DNA from: Burkholderia sp. OK233
Lineage (GTDB): Bacteria > Pseudomonadota > Gammaproteobacteria > Burkholderiales > Burkholderiaceae
Length of the DNA stretch: 64,000 nucleotides
NCBI RefSeq assembly: GCF_900230185.1
Contig: NZ_OCSR01000002.1
Location: forward strand, 930,001 to 994,000
Direction of reading: 5' to 3'
Shown here: positions 35,856-44,663 of the stretch, piece by piece
Numbering within the stretch: position 1 is the first letter of the stretch
Layout of the letters: each line of letters begins with the position of its first letter
Position numbers and translations under genes: made by a program
The notes under the pieces: generated by a model
The model's input: the letters and a program-made list of their open reading frames with translations, nothing else
What the model was told of the DNA's origin: nothing
The model's database searches: none

Positions 35856-35867
35856 CACCAACCCCGC

Positions 35868-37685
35868 TCAATGCCGCATCAAGGACCACAACAGCAGCGC
35901 CAGCAACAGCACCACGACCACCTGCCAGAACAGCACTGGATCGCTCTCGAGCAAGGGCTTGCGCCGAATCGGCGCCATCGCGTCTCGACCGCTCGAAAAA
36001 CGATCGAGGTCAGCGCAGACTTCGAGCACGTCCTGATACCGGCGCGCCGGATCGGGCTGCAGCGCTTTCTCCAGCACCAGGTCGAGCCACTGCGGCGCGT
36101 CGAGCCGGTACTGATAGAGCGGCACACGGCCATTAAAGCCGTAGGGCAGCTTGCCGCCGCTGAACAGCCGGTACAGGGTCACGCCATACGCGAACACCTC
36201 GGAGCGCGCATCGCCCTGTGCGCCCTTCATCAACTCAGGCGCCATATAAGCGGGCGAGCCCGGTGCGGCGTCGGGGCCCGGCAACTGCATGCCCGGCATA
36301 TAACCGAAACCGAGATCGAGCAGGCGCGTGCTATCGCCCCGCATCACCAGCACGTTCTCAGGTTTGATATCGCGATGGAAGATATTGCGGCGATTCAGCG
36401 CGTCGATCGAATAGCCCAACTGTCGCGCGATCTTGAGCGCGCGTGGCAGCGCCATGGGCTGCGGCGCCGCCAGCAGTTTTTCGAGCGTGACGCCTGCGCC
36501 GAGCGGCATGACCACATAGAGCCGGGTTTGCCGGTCGGCATCGACCGGCATCGGTGCGAGCACGCCATCGTCGCCGATCTTGCCGGCCAGCCAGCGCTCG
36601 CGCACGATCGACTGCCGCACGTTCTCGTCCTGCTCGACACGCGGCTTGGGAAACTTGAGCGCCAGCGGCGTGTTCGGATCGGCCAGATCGTAGCCGGCGA
36701 AAATCCGCGAATAGAAGCCATCGCTCAACACGCTCCTGAGCAGATATCCATCGACCACATCGCCGGCGTCGGGCACCGCCGGAATCGGCAAGGCGCCGAC
36801 CACCCGCTCAAGGTAACCGACATCGAGCAAAGGCAGGGCGCCCACGTCGAGCACCGCGCTCGTCACGTCGTCCTGCGAGCCGCGCGTCACCGCCAGCGCG
36901 CCGAGCCGGCGTGCAGTGTCGAGCGCACCGCCGCGCGCCGCCAGCACCGCCTGCAGTTCGCGCATCGGCACGCGGCGATAGAGCCCGTCGGAACACATCA
37001 GCAGGCGGTCGCCCTCGCGCAGCTCAAGCGTTTCGATGCGCGTCACCAGCGTCGGAAGCATGCCGACCGCATGCGCCACATAAGAACCGAAGGCGACCGG
37101 CACCACGTCGTCGTCGCCGAGCTGGGTCAGTTGGCCATCGCGCAACAGATACAGCCGTACATCGCCGGCCGCTACCAGATACGCGGTAGCGCGGCGCACG
37201 ATCAGCGCCGCAAAAGACGCGGACATCTGCTTCAGGGCAGGGTCGACGCGGCCGATCTGATGCAGCCAGCCGTGTATTGCCTCGAGCGCGCGCGCAGCGG
37301 CCACGCCGGGCTGCAAGGTGTCGGCAAGCCCGTAATAGCCATCGATAAAGGTCCGTACCGAGAGTTCGGCCGCGACCCGCCCGCCCTTGCTGCCGCTCAC
37401 GCCATCGGCGAGAGCGATCACGCTGCCACGCGCGGCGCGCTCCGCCAGATCGCCGAGCATCACGCCGACGTAGTCTTCGTTGATGTGATCCTGCCCGCGG
37501 GCGCGGGCAGGGAAAGAAACACAACCGATCTCGAGCGCGGCGCACTCGCCGCGCTCCGGCTTCAACTGCAGATCGATTTCCTGGCCGCCCATTCCGCGAC
37601 CGCTAGCGGGCCTTCCCTCTGGATCGTCTGGCATCCGGCCGGTGTTCGGTGCGGGCAAGCTATCCTGGGAGAAGGGTTCACTCAT
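35868..37685 (-). CDS. bifunctional PP2C phosphatase / Ser-Thr protein kinase, membrane-anchored
   Basis: Fusion protein of 605 aa. The N-terminal PP2C domain (about 50-275) has GQDHINEDYVG, ALADGVSGSKGG (93-102), LLMCSDGLY and GSQDDVTSAVL with the metal-binding aspartates. The kinase domain (about 315-565) has the ATP lysine in PLALKFPKPR, HRDIKPENVL (437-446), LLDLGFG in place of DFG, and GSPAYMAPEL. One C-terminal membrane helix (FWQVVVVLLLALLLWSL) anchors it with the catalytic parts in the cytoplasm. The ATG directly follows the permease stop (TAA-ATG, no gap), so translation is coupled. It closes the operon of the methylamine-glutamate genes. Targets are unknown. Confidence 0.92.
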   Translation of the reverse strand: MSEPFSQDSLPAPNTGRMPDDPEGRPASGRGMGGQEIDLQLKPERGECAALEIGCVSFPARARGQDHINEDYVGVMLGDLAERAARGSVIALADGVSGSKGGRVAAELSVRTFIDGYYGLADTLQPGVAAARALEAIHGWLHQIGRVDPALKQMSASFAALIVRRATAYLVAAGDVRLYLLRDGQLTQLGDDDVVPVAFGSYVAHAVGMLPTLVTRIETLELREGDRLLMCSDGLYRRVPMRELQAVLAARGGALDTARRLGALAVTRGSQDDVTSAVLDVGALPLLDVGYLERVVGALPIPAVPDAGDVVDGYLLRSVLSDGFYSRIFAGYDLADPNTPLALKFPKPRVEQDENVRQSIVRERWLAGKIGDDGVLAPMPVDADRQTRLYVVMPLGAGVTLEKLLAAPQPMALPRALKIARQLGYSIDALNRRNIFHRDIKPENVLVMRGDSTRLLDLGFGYMPGMQLPGPDAAPGSPAYMAPELMKGAQGDARSEVFAYGVTLYRLFSGGKLPYGFNGRVPLYQYRLDAPQWLDLVLEKALQPDPARRYQDVLEVCADLDRFSSGRDAMAPIRRKPLLESDPVLFWQVVVVLLLALLLWSLMRH

Positions 37686-39122
37686 TTACTTTTTGCCGTG
37701 GGTCATCACGTCGCTTGTTTCCAGATCGTGCTCGATCTTCTCGAGCACCTGCGGCGAGCGCTTCTTGAGCATCAACAACCAGACTGCGCCAACCAGCATA
37801 TACGCAACGAACAGATACGGCAGGATGTTATACGGATAATCGGGCACCGGATACACGCTGCCGATCACTGCGCCGACCATCGCCAGTGCGCCGAGCACGC
37901 CCCACACGACGTTGCTTGTCTTGAGCTCGCCCTGCTTCTTCAGATAAACCGGTGCCGCGATTGCGACCAGGAAATACACGACGAGGAAGCCAAAGGTCGC
38001 AAACGTACTGGTATAGCCGAAGGTGTTGAGCGGACCCGTGCCGAGCATCGCGATACACACCACGAAGGTCACGATGGAGGAAAACGCAACGGCCAGGTAC
38101 GGTGTCTGGTGCGTGCGGTGCACCATGCCCATCGAGCGGTGCACGAACTGATAGCGGCCCATCGAATACAGCAGGCGGCTGGACGAGTTGATGCACGCAA
38201 GCACGCACGAGAACGCGCTGACCGAGGCAATCAGATAAAACACCGGACCGAGCGGCGAGGCGCCAACGCTCGTGAGCAAGGTGCTGAGCACGGCCGAATC
38301 GCCGCCGAGCTTGGCTGCGTCGTCGTGGTAGGCGATCGTCATGGAGTACGCCACAAACATGAAGAACAGGCCCGACAGGATCACGCACCAGATCACCGCA
38401 CGCGGAATGACGCGCAGCGGGTTCCTGGTTTCCTGGCCGAGCGAGGCCGCGCTCTCGAAACCCACGTACGAGAAGATGCCGAGCACCATGCCCTGTGCCA
38501 TGCCCTTACCGCTCACGCCCTGCAGCCCTAGTTGCGTATGGTCGATGATATGGTCCGGATGCAGTGCGAGCACATAGATCAGCACACCGCCCACGATCAC
38601 CACCGAAGCGGCTTCGATTGCCAGCGACAGGCGCGAGGAGAGCTTCACGTCACGTGCCGAGAAGAACCAGGCCAGACCGACAAAGATCGTATAGACCGCC
38701 CACGACGGGACATTGATACCCCAGGCCGTAAAAGCGTTCTGCACGAACACTACGCCTGCGGCGCCAACCCCCATTGCAGTGCCCACGTAAGCCGCGATCA
38801 GCCCCCAGCCGGCAATGCCGCCCGCCATCGGCCCAAGCGCGCGAGAGATATAGATAAAGAACGAACCAGCCGACGCGATCCGGCTCGAGAGCGCGATGAT
38901 GCTCATGCTCACCAGCAGCAATCCAAGCGTCGAAAGACCATAAATCAACCACGTCCCCGCGCCGGCCAGCGCCGCGATCGCGGTTACGTTGATCGATGGC
39001 GTGAAAGTTGGTGAAAGGTTCGCGATGGATTGGCCGATGACCTCGGGAAAACCTAGCGTACCGGCACGCAGACCACCGGATGGTGCCGGCGCTGCTTGCG
39101 TGGTGCTTTGCGGAGTGCTCAT
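37686..39122 (-). CDS. APC-superfamily permease, candidate methylamine or amine transporter
   Basis: Inner-membrane permease of 478 aa with about 12 membrane segments, first in GFPEVIGQSIANLSPTFTPSINVTAIAALAG. It has the amino-acid-permease motifs FSYVGFESAASLGQETRNPLRVIPRAV and the CINSSSRLLYSMGRY region. The start at 39122 has AGGAG upstream; a longer frame upstream is not used. It lies 80 bases after the N-methylglutamate synthase large subunit on the same strand and is directly followed by the kinase gene. Context suggests import of a methylated amine or glutamate derivative; the sequence alone does not define the substrate. Confidence 0.85.
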   Translation of the reverse strand: MSTPQSTTQAAPAPSGGLRAGTLGFPEVIGQSIANLSPTFTPSINVTAIAALAGAGTWLIYGLSTLGLLLVSMSIIALSSRIASAGSFFIYISRALGPMAGGIAGWGLIAAYVGTAMGVGAAGVVFVQNAFTAWGINVPSWAVYTIFVGLAWFFSARDVKLSSRLSLAIEAASVVIVGGVLIYVLALHPDHIIDHTQLGLQGVSGKGMAQGMVLGIFSYVGFESAASLGQETRNPLRVIPRAVIWCVILSGLFFMFVAYSMTIAYHDDAAKLGGDSAVLSTLLTSVGASPLGPVFYLIASVSAFSCVLACINSSSRLLYSMGRYQFVHRSMGMVHRTHQTPYLAVAFSSIVTFVVCIAMLGTGPLNTFGYTSTFATFGFLVVYFLVAIAAPVYLKKQGELKTSNVVWGVLGALAMVGAVIGSVYPVPDYPYNILPYLFVAYMLVGAVWLLMLKKRSPQVLEKIEHDLETSDVMTHGKK

Positions 39123-39202
39123 GTCGGGCTCCTGATAGATTGGTGAATCAAGGTTGAATGCACTCAACTTTTCCACAGTCAAAAAACTCAAAACAACTCA
39201 AT

Positions 39203-40564
39203 TCATGTGGTCCATCCAGGAATCCACGAAGTACCCGCGAGCGGAATGCGCGCCATTGCCGCGGCCTCGACCGTCAGCGCGACCAGATCCTCCGGCTCGA
39301 GGTGATGCACGTTCTGCTTGCCGCACGCTCGCGCGATCGTCGTCAGTTCCATGTTCAGCGTCTTCAGGTAATTGCGCACGCGGCGTGAACCTTCATCGGG
39401 CTGCACACGCTGTTCGAGCACCGCGTCCTGCGTGGTCACGCCAACCGGGCACTTGCCGGTGTGGCAGTGATGGCAGAAACCCGGCGATGTGTTCAGCGCC
39501 GCGTAGTCCGCCGCCGCCGAATGCAGCGCGCCGTTCTGAAAGTACGTATCGCTGTTGCAGCCAAGCGCCATCAGCATGCCCTGCCCGATCGCCACCGCGT
39601 CCGCGCCGAGCGCCAGGGCCTTTGCCACGTCAGCACCGGTGCGGATGCCGCCCGAGACGATCAGTTGCACCTGGCCTTTCATATTCAGGTCTTCGAGCGC
39701 GTCCACGGCCTGGCGAACCGCGGCCAGCGTCGGAATGCCGACGTTCTCGATGAAGCAGGTCTGCGTCGCCGCCGTGCCGCCCTGCATCCCGTCGATCACG
39801 ACCACGTCCGCACCGGCATGCACCGCGAGCTTGACGTCGTTGAACGTGCGGGTTGCGCCGACCTTCACGTAGATCGGTTTTTCCCAATCGGTGATTTCGC
39901 GCAGTTCCTTAATCTTGATCGCCAGATCGTCCGGGCCGGTCCAGTCCGGGTGACGGCTCGCAGAACGCTGATCGACGCCGGCCGGCAACGTGCGCATCGA
40001 GGCGACGCGTGGGTTGACCTTCTGCCCCAGCAGCATGCCGCCGCCGCCCGGTTTCGCGCCCTGGCCGATCACGATTTCGATCGCATCGGCGCGGCGCACG
40101 TCATCCGGATTGAAGCCGTAGCGCGACGGCAGGCACTGATAAACCAGCGTCTTCGACGAGCGGCGTTCTTCCTGCGTCATGCCACCGTCGCCGGTGGTGG
40201 TCGAGGTGCCCATCGCGGTCGCGGCCTGGCCGAGCGCTTCCTTCACATTCGCGGACAGCGCACCGAAGCTCATGCCGGCAATCGTGATCGGAATGTCGAG
40301 CACCACCGGCTTTTTGGCGAAGCGCGTGCCGAGCACGGTCTGCGTCGCGCATTTCTCGCGATACCCTTCGAGCGGATAGCGCGACAGCGAGGCACCGAGA
40401 AACAGCAGATCGTCGAAATGCGGTACACGGCGTTTCGCGCCCAGACCGCGAATTTCGTAGAGGCCGCGCTGCGCGGCGGAGTGGATATAGTCGATCGTCT
40501 TGCGGTCGTAGCCTTGCGACTCTTCCTGCTGCAAGCGGGCGAAGTGAACGGGTTTGGCTTCCAT
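39203..40564 (-). CDS. mgsC: FMN-binding glutamate synthase-like large subunit (N-methylglutamate synthase subunit C / GlxD-like)
   Basis: Protein of 453 aa equivalent to the central FMN/iron-sulfur domain of glutamate synthase. Segments: DIPITIAGMSFGALSANVKEALG, GEGGM-like GDGGMTQEERR, IGQGAKPGGGGMLLGQKVNPRVA, VIDGMQGGTAAT and the cysteine cluster CHHCHTGKCPVGV expected for a [3Fe-4S] centre. With the two genes upstream it forms the three-subunit N-methylglutamate synthase that turns gamma-glutamylmethylamide or methylamine plus glutamate units into N-methylglutamate. The related GlxBCD of rhizobia is less well defined, so the role depends on context. ATG follows GAAGG. Confidence 0.85.
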   Translation of the reverse strand: MEAKPVHFARLQQEESQGYDRKTIDYIHSAAQRGLYEIRGLGAKRRVPHFDDLLFLGASLSRYPLEGYREKCATQTVLGTRFAKKPVVLDIPITIAGMSFGALSANVKEALGQAATAMGTSTTTGDGGMTQEERRSSKTLVYQCLPSRYGFNPDDVRRADAIEIVIGQGAKPGGGGMLLGQKVNPRVASMRTLPAGVDQRSASRHPDWTGPDDLAIKIKELREITDWEKPIYVKVGATRTFNDVKLAVHAGADVVVIDGMQGGTAATQTCFIENVGIPTLAAVRQAVDALEDLNMKGQVQLIVSGGIRTGADVAKALALGADAVAIGQGMLMALGCNSDTYFQNGALHSAAADYAALNTSPGFCHHCHTGKCPVGVTTQDAVLEQRVQPDEGSRRVRNYLKTLNMELTTIARACGKQNVHHLEPEDLVALTVEAAAMARIPLAGTSWIPGWTT

Positions 40565-40589
40565 GGGGACCTTCTTCGAGAGCGTGTGT

Positions 40590-41279
40590 TCAATATTCCT
40601 GGTTCGCGTCGGCGTTCCAGTGATAGAGCGTGCGAGCGGAGGCGATCCGTTTGAACGACGCCGGGTCGTGGTCCATGCCGGCGGCGGTGAGCAGGGCGCG
40701 CACCGCGTCGATATCCGCCTGCGTCATCGGCTCGTACTGCGCGTCCGCGCCGAGCGATTTCACTTCGCCGCGCACGTACAGCACCGCTTCGTAAAGCGAG
40801 TCGCCGAGCGCATCACCCGCATTGCCACAGATCACCATGCGGCCCGCCTGCGCCATGAACGCCGAGAAGCTGCCCACCGAGCCGCCCACCACGATGTCGC
40901 CACCCTTGAGCGAAATACCGCAGCGCAGGCCCGCATCGCCGTCGATCACCAGCAGGCCGCCGTGCGCCGAAGCGCCCGCGCCGTTCGACGCGAAACCCTT
41001 CACATGCACCTTGCCGCTCATCATGTTTTCGGCGACGCCGGTGCCCGCGCTGCCGTCGATCTCGATCGTCGCGTGTTTGTTCATGCCACCCGCGTAATAG
41101 CCGGCGTGCCCGGCGATCGTCACTCGCACCGGCGCATCCACACCGACCGCGAGGTTATGCGCGCCGTTCGGTGCAACGACCGTCACCGCCTGGCCCTCCA
41201 GTTCGCTCGCCGGTTTGTGCAAGAACTGGTTCAGCTCACGGACCGTCGTGCGCTCCAGATCGAAAGTCAGGCTTTCCAT
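40590..41279 (-). CDS. mgsB: GXGXG-domain protein (N-methylglutamate synthase subunit B / GlxC-like)
   Basis: Protein of 229 aa equal to the C-terminal beta-helix (GXGXG) domain of glutamate synthase, a structural domain that links the amidotransferase and FMN parts. Repeated glycine turns are visible (GHAGYYAGGMNKHATIEIDGSAGTGV, GGLLVIDGDAGLRCG, GGDIVVGGSVGSF, GRMVICGNAGDALG). Its start overlaps the end of the amidotransferase subunit gene by 13 bases, indicating coupled translation, and it precedes the large subunit by 25 bases. No catalytic residues are expected in it. Confidence 0.88.
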   Translation of the reverse strand: MESLTFDLERTTVRELNQFLHKPASELEGQAVTVVAPNGAHNLAVGVDAPVRVTIAGHAGYYAGGMNKHATIEIDGSAGTGVAENMMSGKVHVKGFASNGAGASAHGGLLVIDGDAGLRCGISLKGGDIVVGGSVGSFSAFMAQAGRMVICGNAGDALGDSLYEAVLYVRGEVKSLGADAQYEPMTQADIDAVRALLTAAGMDHDPASFKRIASARTLYHWNADANQEY

Positions 41280-42175
41280 ACATACATCTCCTCAGGTGCG
41301 GGTTCGAAGACCCTGGCGTTCTTGATATCGGGCAGATGCGCGAGTGAACGAAACTCGGAAGCGATAGCGACGTAGTCGTCGTTTTCCGCGACCACCGCCG
41401 GCTTGCACGCGAACGGATCGCGAATCAGCGCGAGTTCGGTCGAGGTGCCCATCAGGAACGTGTAGAAGCCGTCGAGTTCTTCGAAACCCTTCTGCAATGC
41501 GACCGGCAACGTGTCGCCTTCGCGCAGCCGCCATTCGAGAAAACGGCAGGCGGCTTCGGTGTCGTTGTCGGTGTCGAAGTGAATGCCTTGCGGTTCGAGC
41601 TTGCGGCGCACGCCATGCGCGTTCGACAGCGATCCGTTGTGGACGAGGCAGAAGTCGTCGCCGGCCGTGAACGGATGCGCGCGGTCGGGCGTCACCGCCG
41701 ATTCGGTCGCCATGCGTGTGTGGCCGACCAGGTGCGAGCCTTTCAGGTTCGCAAAGTCATAACGCTCGGCGACTTGCGACGGCGAGCCAATATCCTTGTA
41801 CAGATCGATCGAGCGGCCGCTCGACAGCAGATACAGCTTCGGATAGCGCTCGCGCAGCCACGTCTTCACGCGCTCGACATTGCCTTGCACCGTCAGTACC
41901 GCATGATTGCCCTTCGGATCGACACGGGCGGTCACGTCCATCGCCGCGTTCAATGCGTCAAGCAGCGGTTGCCATGCGAAGTCCGCGCCTTCGTCGGTGA
42001 AGCCCGCGTAGATGCTCAGCTTGCGCTGGCTCGCGTCGACCTGTTTGCCGAACACCGCGAGGCCCGCCGAATCCGGTCCACGCTCGGTCATGCCGATCAG
42101 CATCGGCACCATCAGTTCGCCGAGCCGTTCGCGCAATGCCGGCGTCTTGACCAGCAAGCCCACAATTCCGCACAT
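41267..42175 (-). CDS. mgsA: class II glutamine amidotransferase (N-methylglutamate synthase subunit A / GlxB-like)
   Basis: Protein of 302 aa. It begins MCGIVGLLVK, so removal of Met would expose Cys2 as the N-terminal nucleophile of Ntn-type amidotransferases. The motifs GMTERGPDSAGLAV, HTRMATESAVTPDRAHPF and FCLVHNGSLSNAHGVR follow, as in PurF/GltB amidotransferase domains. It should hydrolyse the amide of glutamine or of gamma-glutamylmethylamide and channel the amine to the FMN subunit. The ATG at 42175 has AAGGAG and is 11 bases after the synthetase stop. In-frame upstream codons are ignored, since Cys2 must be terminal. Confidence 0.9.
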   Translation of the reverse strand: MCGIVGLLVKTPALRERLGELMVPMLIGMTERGPDSAGLAVFGKQVDASQRKLSIYAGFTDEGADFAWQPLLDALNAAMDVTARVDPKGNHAVLTVQGNVERVKTWLRERYPKLYLLSSGRSIDLYKDIGSPSQVAERYDFANLKGSHLVGHTRMATESAVTPDRAHPFTAGDDFCLVHNGSLSNAHGVRRKLEPQGIHFDTDNDTEAACRFLEWRLREGDTLPVALQKGFEELDGFYTFLMGTSTELALIRDPFACKPAVVAENDDYVAIASEFRSLAHLPDIKNARVFEPAPEEMYVWKA

Positions 42176-42186
42176 GGTGCTTCTCC

Positions 42187-43575
42187 TTAGAAAAATTCGA
42201 GGTAGGTCTTCAGTTCCCAGTCCGAAACGTGGCGCATGTATTCGAGCCACTCCATCCGTTTGAGCTTGAGGAATTCATCGGCAACCGGGCCGAGCGCGTC
42301 GCAGATCACGCGATCGCTTTCGAGCGCATCGAGCGCCTGCTCGAGGTTTTGCGGCAGCACGCCGATGCCGTGTTCGGAGAGTTTCGCGGGCGACCACTCG
42401 TAGAGGTTCTCGTTAGCCGGTTCGCCCGGTGAAAGACCACGGTCGATGCCGTCCAGCCCCGCGGCAATCACGGCCGCCGTCGCGAGATACGGATTGCACG
42501 CACCATCCGGCAAACGCAGTTCGATGCGCTCGCCGGGCATGCGCACCATCGTGGAACGGTTGTTGTCGCCGTAGCTGATGTAGGCCGGCGCCCACGTCGC
42601 ACCCGTCAGCGAGCGGCCCACCACAAGGCGCTTGTACGAGTTCACCGTCGGATTGCACAGCGCGGCCAGCGCCGGTGCGTGCGCGAGCAGGCCCGCCGTG
42701 AACTGGTAGCCGAGCTTGGAGAGGCCCATGCCGAGCCTGTCCGACGGATCCGCGAACAGGTTGCGCTCGCCGTCGCCAATCGACATATGCATGTGCATGC
42801 CATTGCCGGGACGGTTCGCGAACGGCTTCGGCATGAACGAGCAGATCATGCCGAGTTCATTGGCGATCTCGGAGGCTGCCATCTTGAAGAACACATAGTG
42901 ATCGCACGAGGTCAGGCAATCGGTGTACGTGTAGTTGATTTCGAACTGCCCGTTCGCATCTTCGTGATCGATCTGATAGACGTCGATGCCGACCGCGCGC
43001 ATCGATTCGGTGAGCTTTTCCAGGAAGACGCGCGTACGAGAGAGTCCCTTGTAGTCGTAGCACGGCTTGGCGAGCGTATCGCTCGGATCGCATGGCTCCA
43101 GCGTGCCGGACGCCGAACGGCGCAGCAGCGAGAATTCCGGCTCCAGACCTGTGAAGAGCGTCCAGTTGCGCTCGGTCATCCGTGCGACCTGTTTCTTCAA
43201 AGTCACGCGCGAATCGTATTGCCACGCTTCGCCATCCACATGACCGTCGCAGACGATCCGTGCCAGGCCCGGCTGCCACGGCACCGGTGTGAGCGTCGCC
43301 AGATCGCCGACGGCCATATAGTCGGGGCCGTTCGGCTCGATACCTACCCCCCAGATCGCAAACCCCGCGAAACCGGCGCCCGCTTTCAACACGCTCTTCA
43401 AATGACTGACCGGCACCGATTTCGCCTTGGCCACGCCGTGAATATCGACAAACTGCGCCAGCACGTACTTCACGCCCTGCTGCGTCAGATACGCTTGCGC
43501 CTCTTCCGCCGAGCCGAAGCGGGGCACGCATCCGAGCTCGTTGACCGGCAGCTTGCTCGCATCGTTCAGGTTCAT
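42187..43575 (-). CDS. gmaS: type III glutamine synthetase / gamma-glutamylmethylamide synthetase
   Basis: Enzyme of 462 aa of the glutamine synthetase superfamily. Motifs are QFVDIHGVAKAKSVPVSHL near the N-terminus, the metal-binding GLEPEFSLL, FEINYTYTDCL, the GNGMHMHMSIGDG loop (family form GSGMHxHxSL), NSYKRLVVG and ELRLPDGACNPYLATAAV. It would ligate glutamate with methylamine using ATP to give gamma-glutamylmethylamide. The close relative GlnT makes glutamine from ammonia, and the two cannot be separated by sequence alone; the MgsABC genes right downstream and the trimethylamine operon favour GmaS. ATG 43575 follows AAGGAG. Confidence 0.82.
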   Translation of the reverse strand: MNLNDASKLPVNELGCVPRFGSAEEAQAYLTQQGVKYVLAQFVDIHGVAKAKSVPVSHLKSVLKAGAGFAGFAIWGVGIEPNGPDYMAVGDLATLTPVPWQPGLARIVCDGHVDGEAWQYDSRVTLKKQVARMTERNWTLFTGLEPEFSLLRRSASGTLEPCDPSDTLAKPCYDYKGLSRTRVFLEKLTESMRAVGIDVYQIDHEDANGQFEINYTYTDCLTSCDHYVFFKMAASEIANELGMICSFMPKPFANRPGNGMHMHMSIGDGERNLFADPSDRLGMGLSKLGYQFTAGLLAHAPALAALCNPTVNSYKRLVVGRSLTGATWAPAYISYGDNNRSTMVRMPGERIELRLPDGACNPYLATAAVIAAGLDGIDRGLSPGEPANENLYEWSPAKLSEHGIGVLPQNLEQALDALESDRVICDALGPVADEFLKLKRMEWLEYMRHVSDWELKTYLEFF

Positions 43576-43799
43576 CGCCACTCCTTGCAACTGCATCTTT
43601 CGTGGTTTGGAAATGCCACACGCACCGCGTGTGACCGGGTTACGCAACACGCTCCCGAACGCCGGTTGTGGCGCGCTTCGAGCTTGTTTTCAGTCGGCCG
43701 GATACTTTATTGGCGAGCAACAAAGATTCTCTTGGTGAAACTTTTTGCGCGCGACTCGGCGCTGCAATCTGCTACGCTTTCCTTTTACGTGAGGCTTAC
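43576..43799. promoter_or_regulatory. divergent region between gmaS and the XRE-cupin gene
   Basis: A perfect inverted repeat CACACGC-ACC-GCGTGTG lies at 43617-43633, about 42 bases before gmaS. Closer to the regulator there is TTTATTGG (43706-43713) followed by CAAAGATTC (43721-43729). The same two words recur, rearranged, downstream of the regulator gene at 44477-44496. The repeats are candidate operators for the XRE-cupin protein. Confidence 0.4.
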
Positions 43800-44405
43800 A
43801 TGCAAATTGGTGAAGACAATAAAACGCCGCTCGAACGCTACCTCGGCAACACCATTCGCGAATTACGCCAGCGCCACGGCCTGACCATTGCTCAGGTTTC
43901 CGCTCAGGCCGGCATCAGCCGCGGCATGCTCTCGAAGATCGAAAACGCGCAGACTTCCGCGGGTCTCGAGGTCCTCAACCGCATCGCCCAGGCGCTCGGC
44001 GTTTCGCTCTCCATGCTGTTTCGCAATTTCGACGTGCCGCAAGGCGGTGCACAACTCGTCAAAAAAGGCGGCGGCATGGAAGTGGTTCGCAAGGGCACCA
44101 AAAGCGGCCACACGTATCACCTGCTTGCCTATGACCAAGGTCCGCGTAAGCTTTTCGAACCCTTCCTGATCACGATGGAGGACGAAGCCGAACGCTTTCC
44201 CGTGTTTCAGCATCCGGGCACCGAGTTCATTCACATGCTCAAGGGCGTTATCGAATACCGCCACGGTCAGCAAACCTACATTCTTCATCCTGGCGACACA
44301 CTCACCTTCCAGGGTGAGATACCGCACGGTCCGGAACGCCTGATCAAGACACCCATTCAATTCCTGTCGATCTTCGTGTATCCGCAATCGAGTGCAGCTG
44401 ACTGA
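43800..44405 (+). CDS. XRE-family regulator with cupin sensor domain
   Basis: Regulator of 201 aa with an N-terminal helix-turn-helix (about 14-68: RELRQRHGLTIAQVSAQAGISRGMLSKIENAQTS) and a C-terminal cupin_2 domain (about 115-190: FQHPGTEFIHMLKGVIEYRHGQQTYILHPGDTLTFQG). This layout is that of PuuR-like repressors, which control amine and amino-acid catabolic genes by binding a small ligand in the cupin. It is divergent from gmaS with a 224-base gap and is the natural regulator of the methylamine-glutamate operon. The ATG at 43800 starts the conserved region; the frame is open 44 codons further upstream. Confidence 0.9.
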   Translation: MQIGEDNKTPLERYLGNTIRELRQRHGLTIAQVSAQAGISRGMLSKIENAQTSAGLEVLNRIAQALGVSLSMLFRNFDVPQGGAQLVKKGGGMEVVRKGTKSGHTYHLLAYDQGPRKLFEPFLITMEDEAERFPVFQHPGTEFIHMLKGVIEYRHGQQTYILHPGDTLTFQGEIPHGPERLIKTPIQFLSIFVYPQSSAAD

Positions 44406-44663
44406 TCGCTCGGAGCGACCGTCTCAGTCGATGCCTCTATCAATGCAACGTTTGTGCCATGTTTATCTGAGTGAATCAAAGATTCCCACCAATAAACGCT
44501 TTGGGCGCCATGCGTCGTTCCTGATTTCGACGCTGAAAGGTTCATCGGCCTGACTGCGGTGCACATCGTCGCTGTGACTGGTGCGACTTTGCACAAAAAC
44601 GAGGTGTGCGGTTAAGCAGCGTTAAAAGCAACACTTATACAAACTCGCGCCATAGCGCCTGAA
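44406..44663. other. 258-base gap with an inverted repeat
   Basis: Between the XRE-cupin stop and the convergent LysR stop I see no gene. It contains GAATC-AAA-GATTC (44473-44485) next to CCAATAAA (44489-44496), the words also found upstream of the XRE gene. It may hold terminators for both genes. Confidence 0.3.

Noticed and set aside
35646..38531. 961-codon plus-strand open frame
   Set aside because: It is antisense to the kinase/phosphatase and permease genes, is rich in His/Arg/Gln and shows no domain; a typical high-GC shadow.
42187..43575. Housekeeping glutamine synthetase (glnA)
   Set aside because: Length and motifs fit the type III/GmaS group, and the gene lies with N-methylglutamate synthase genes.
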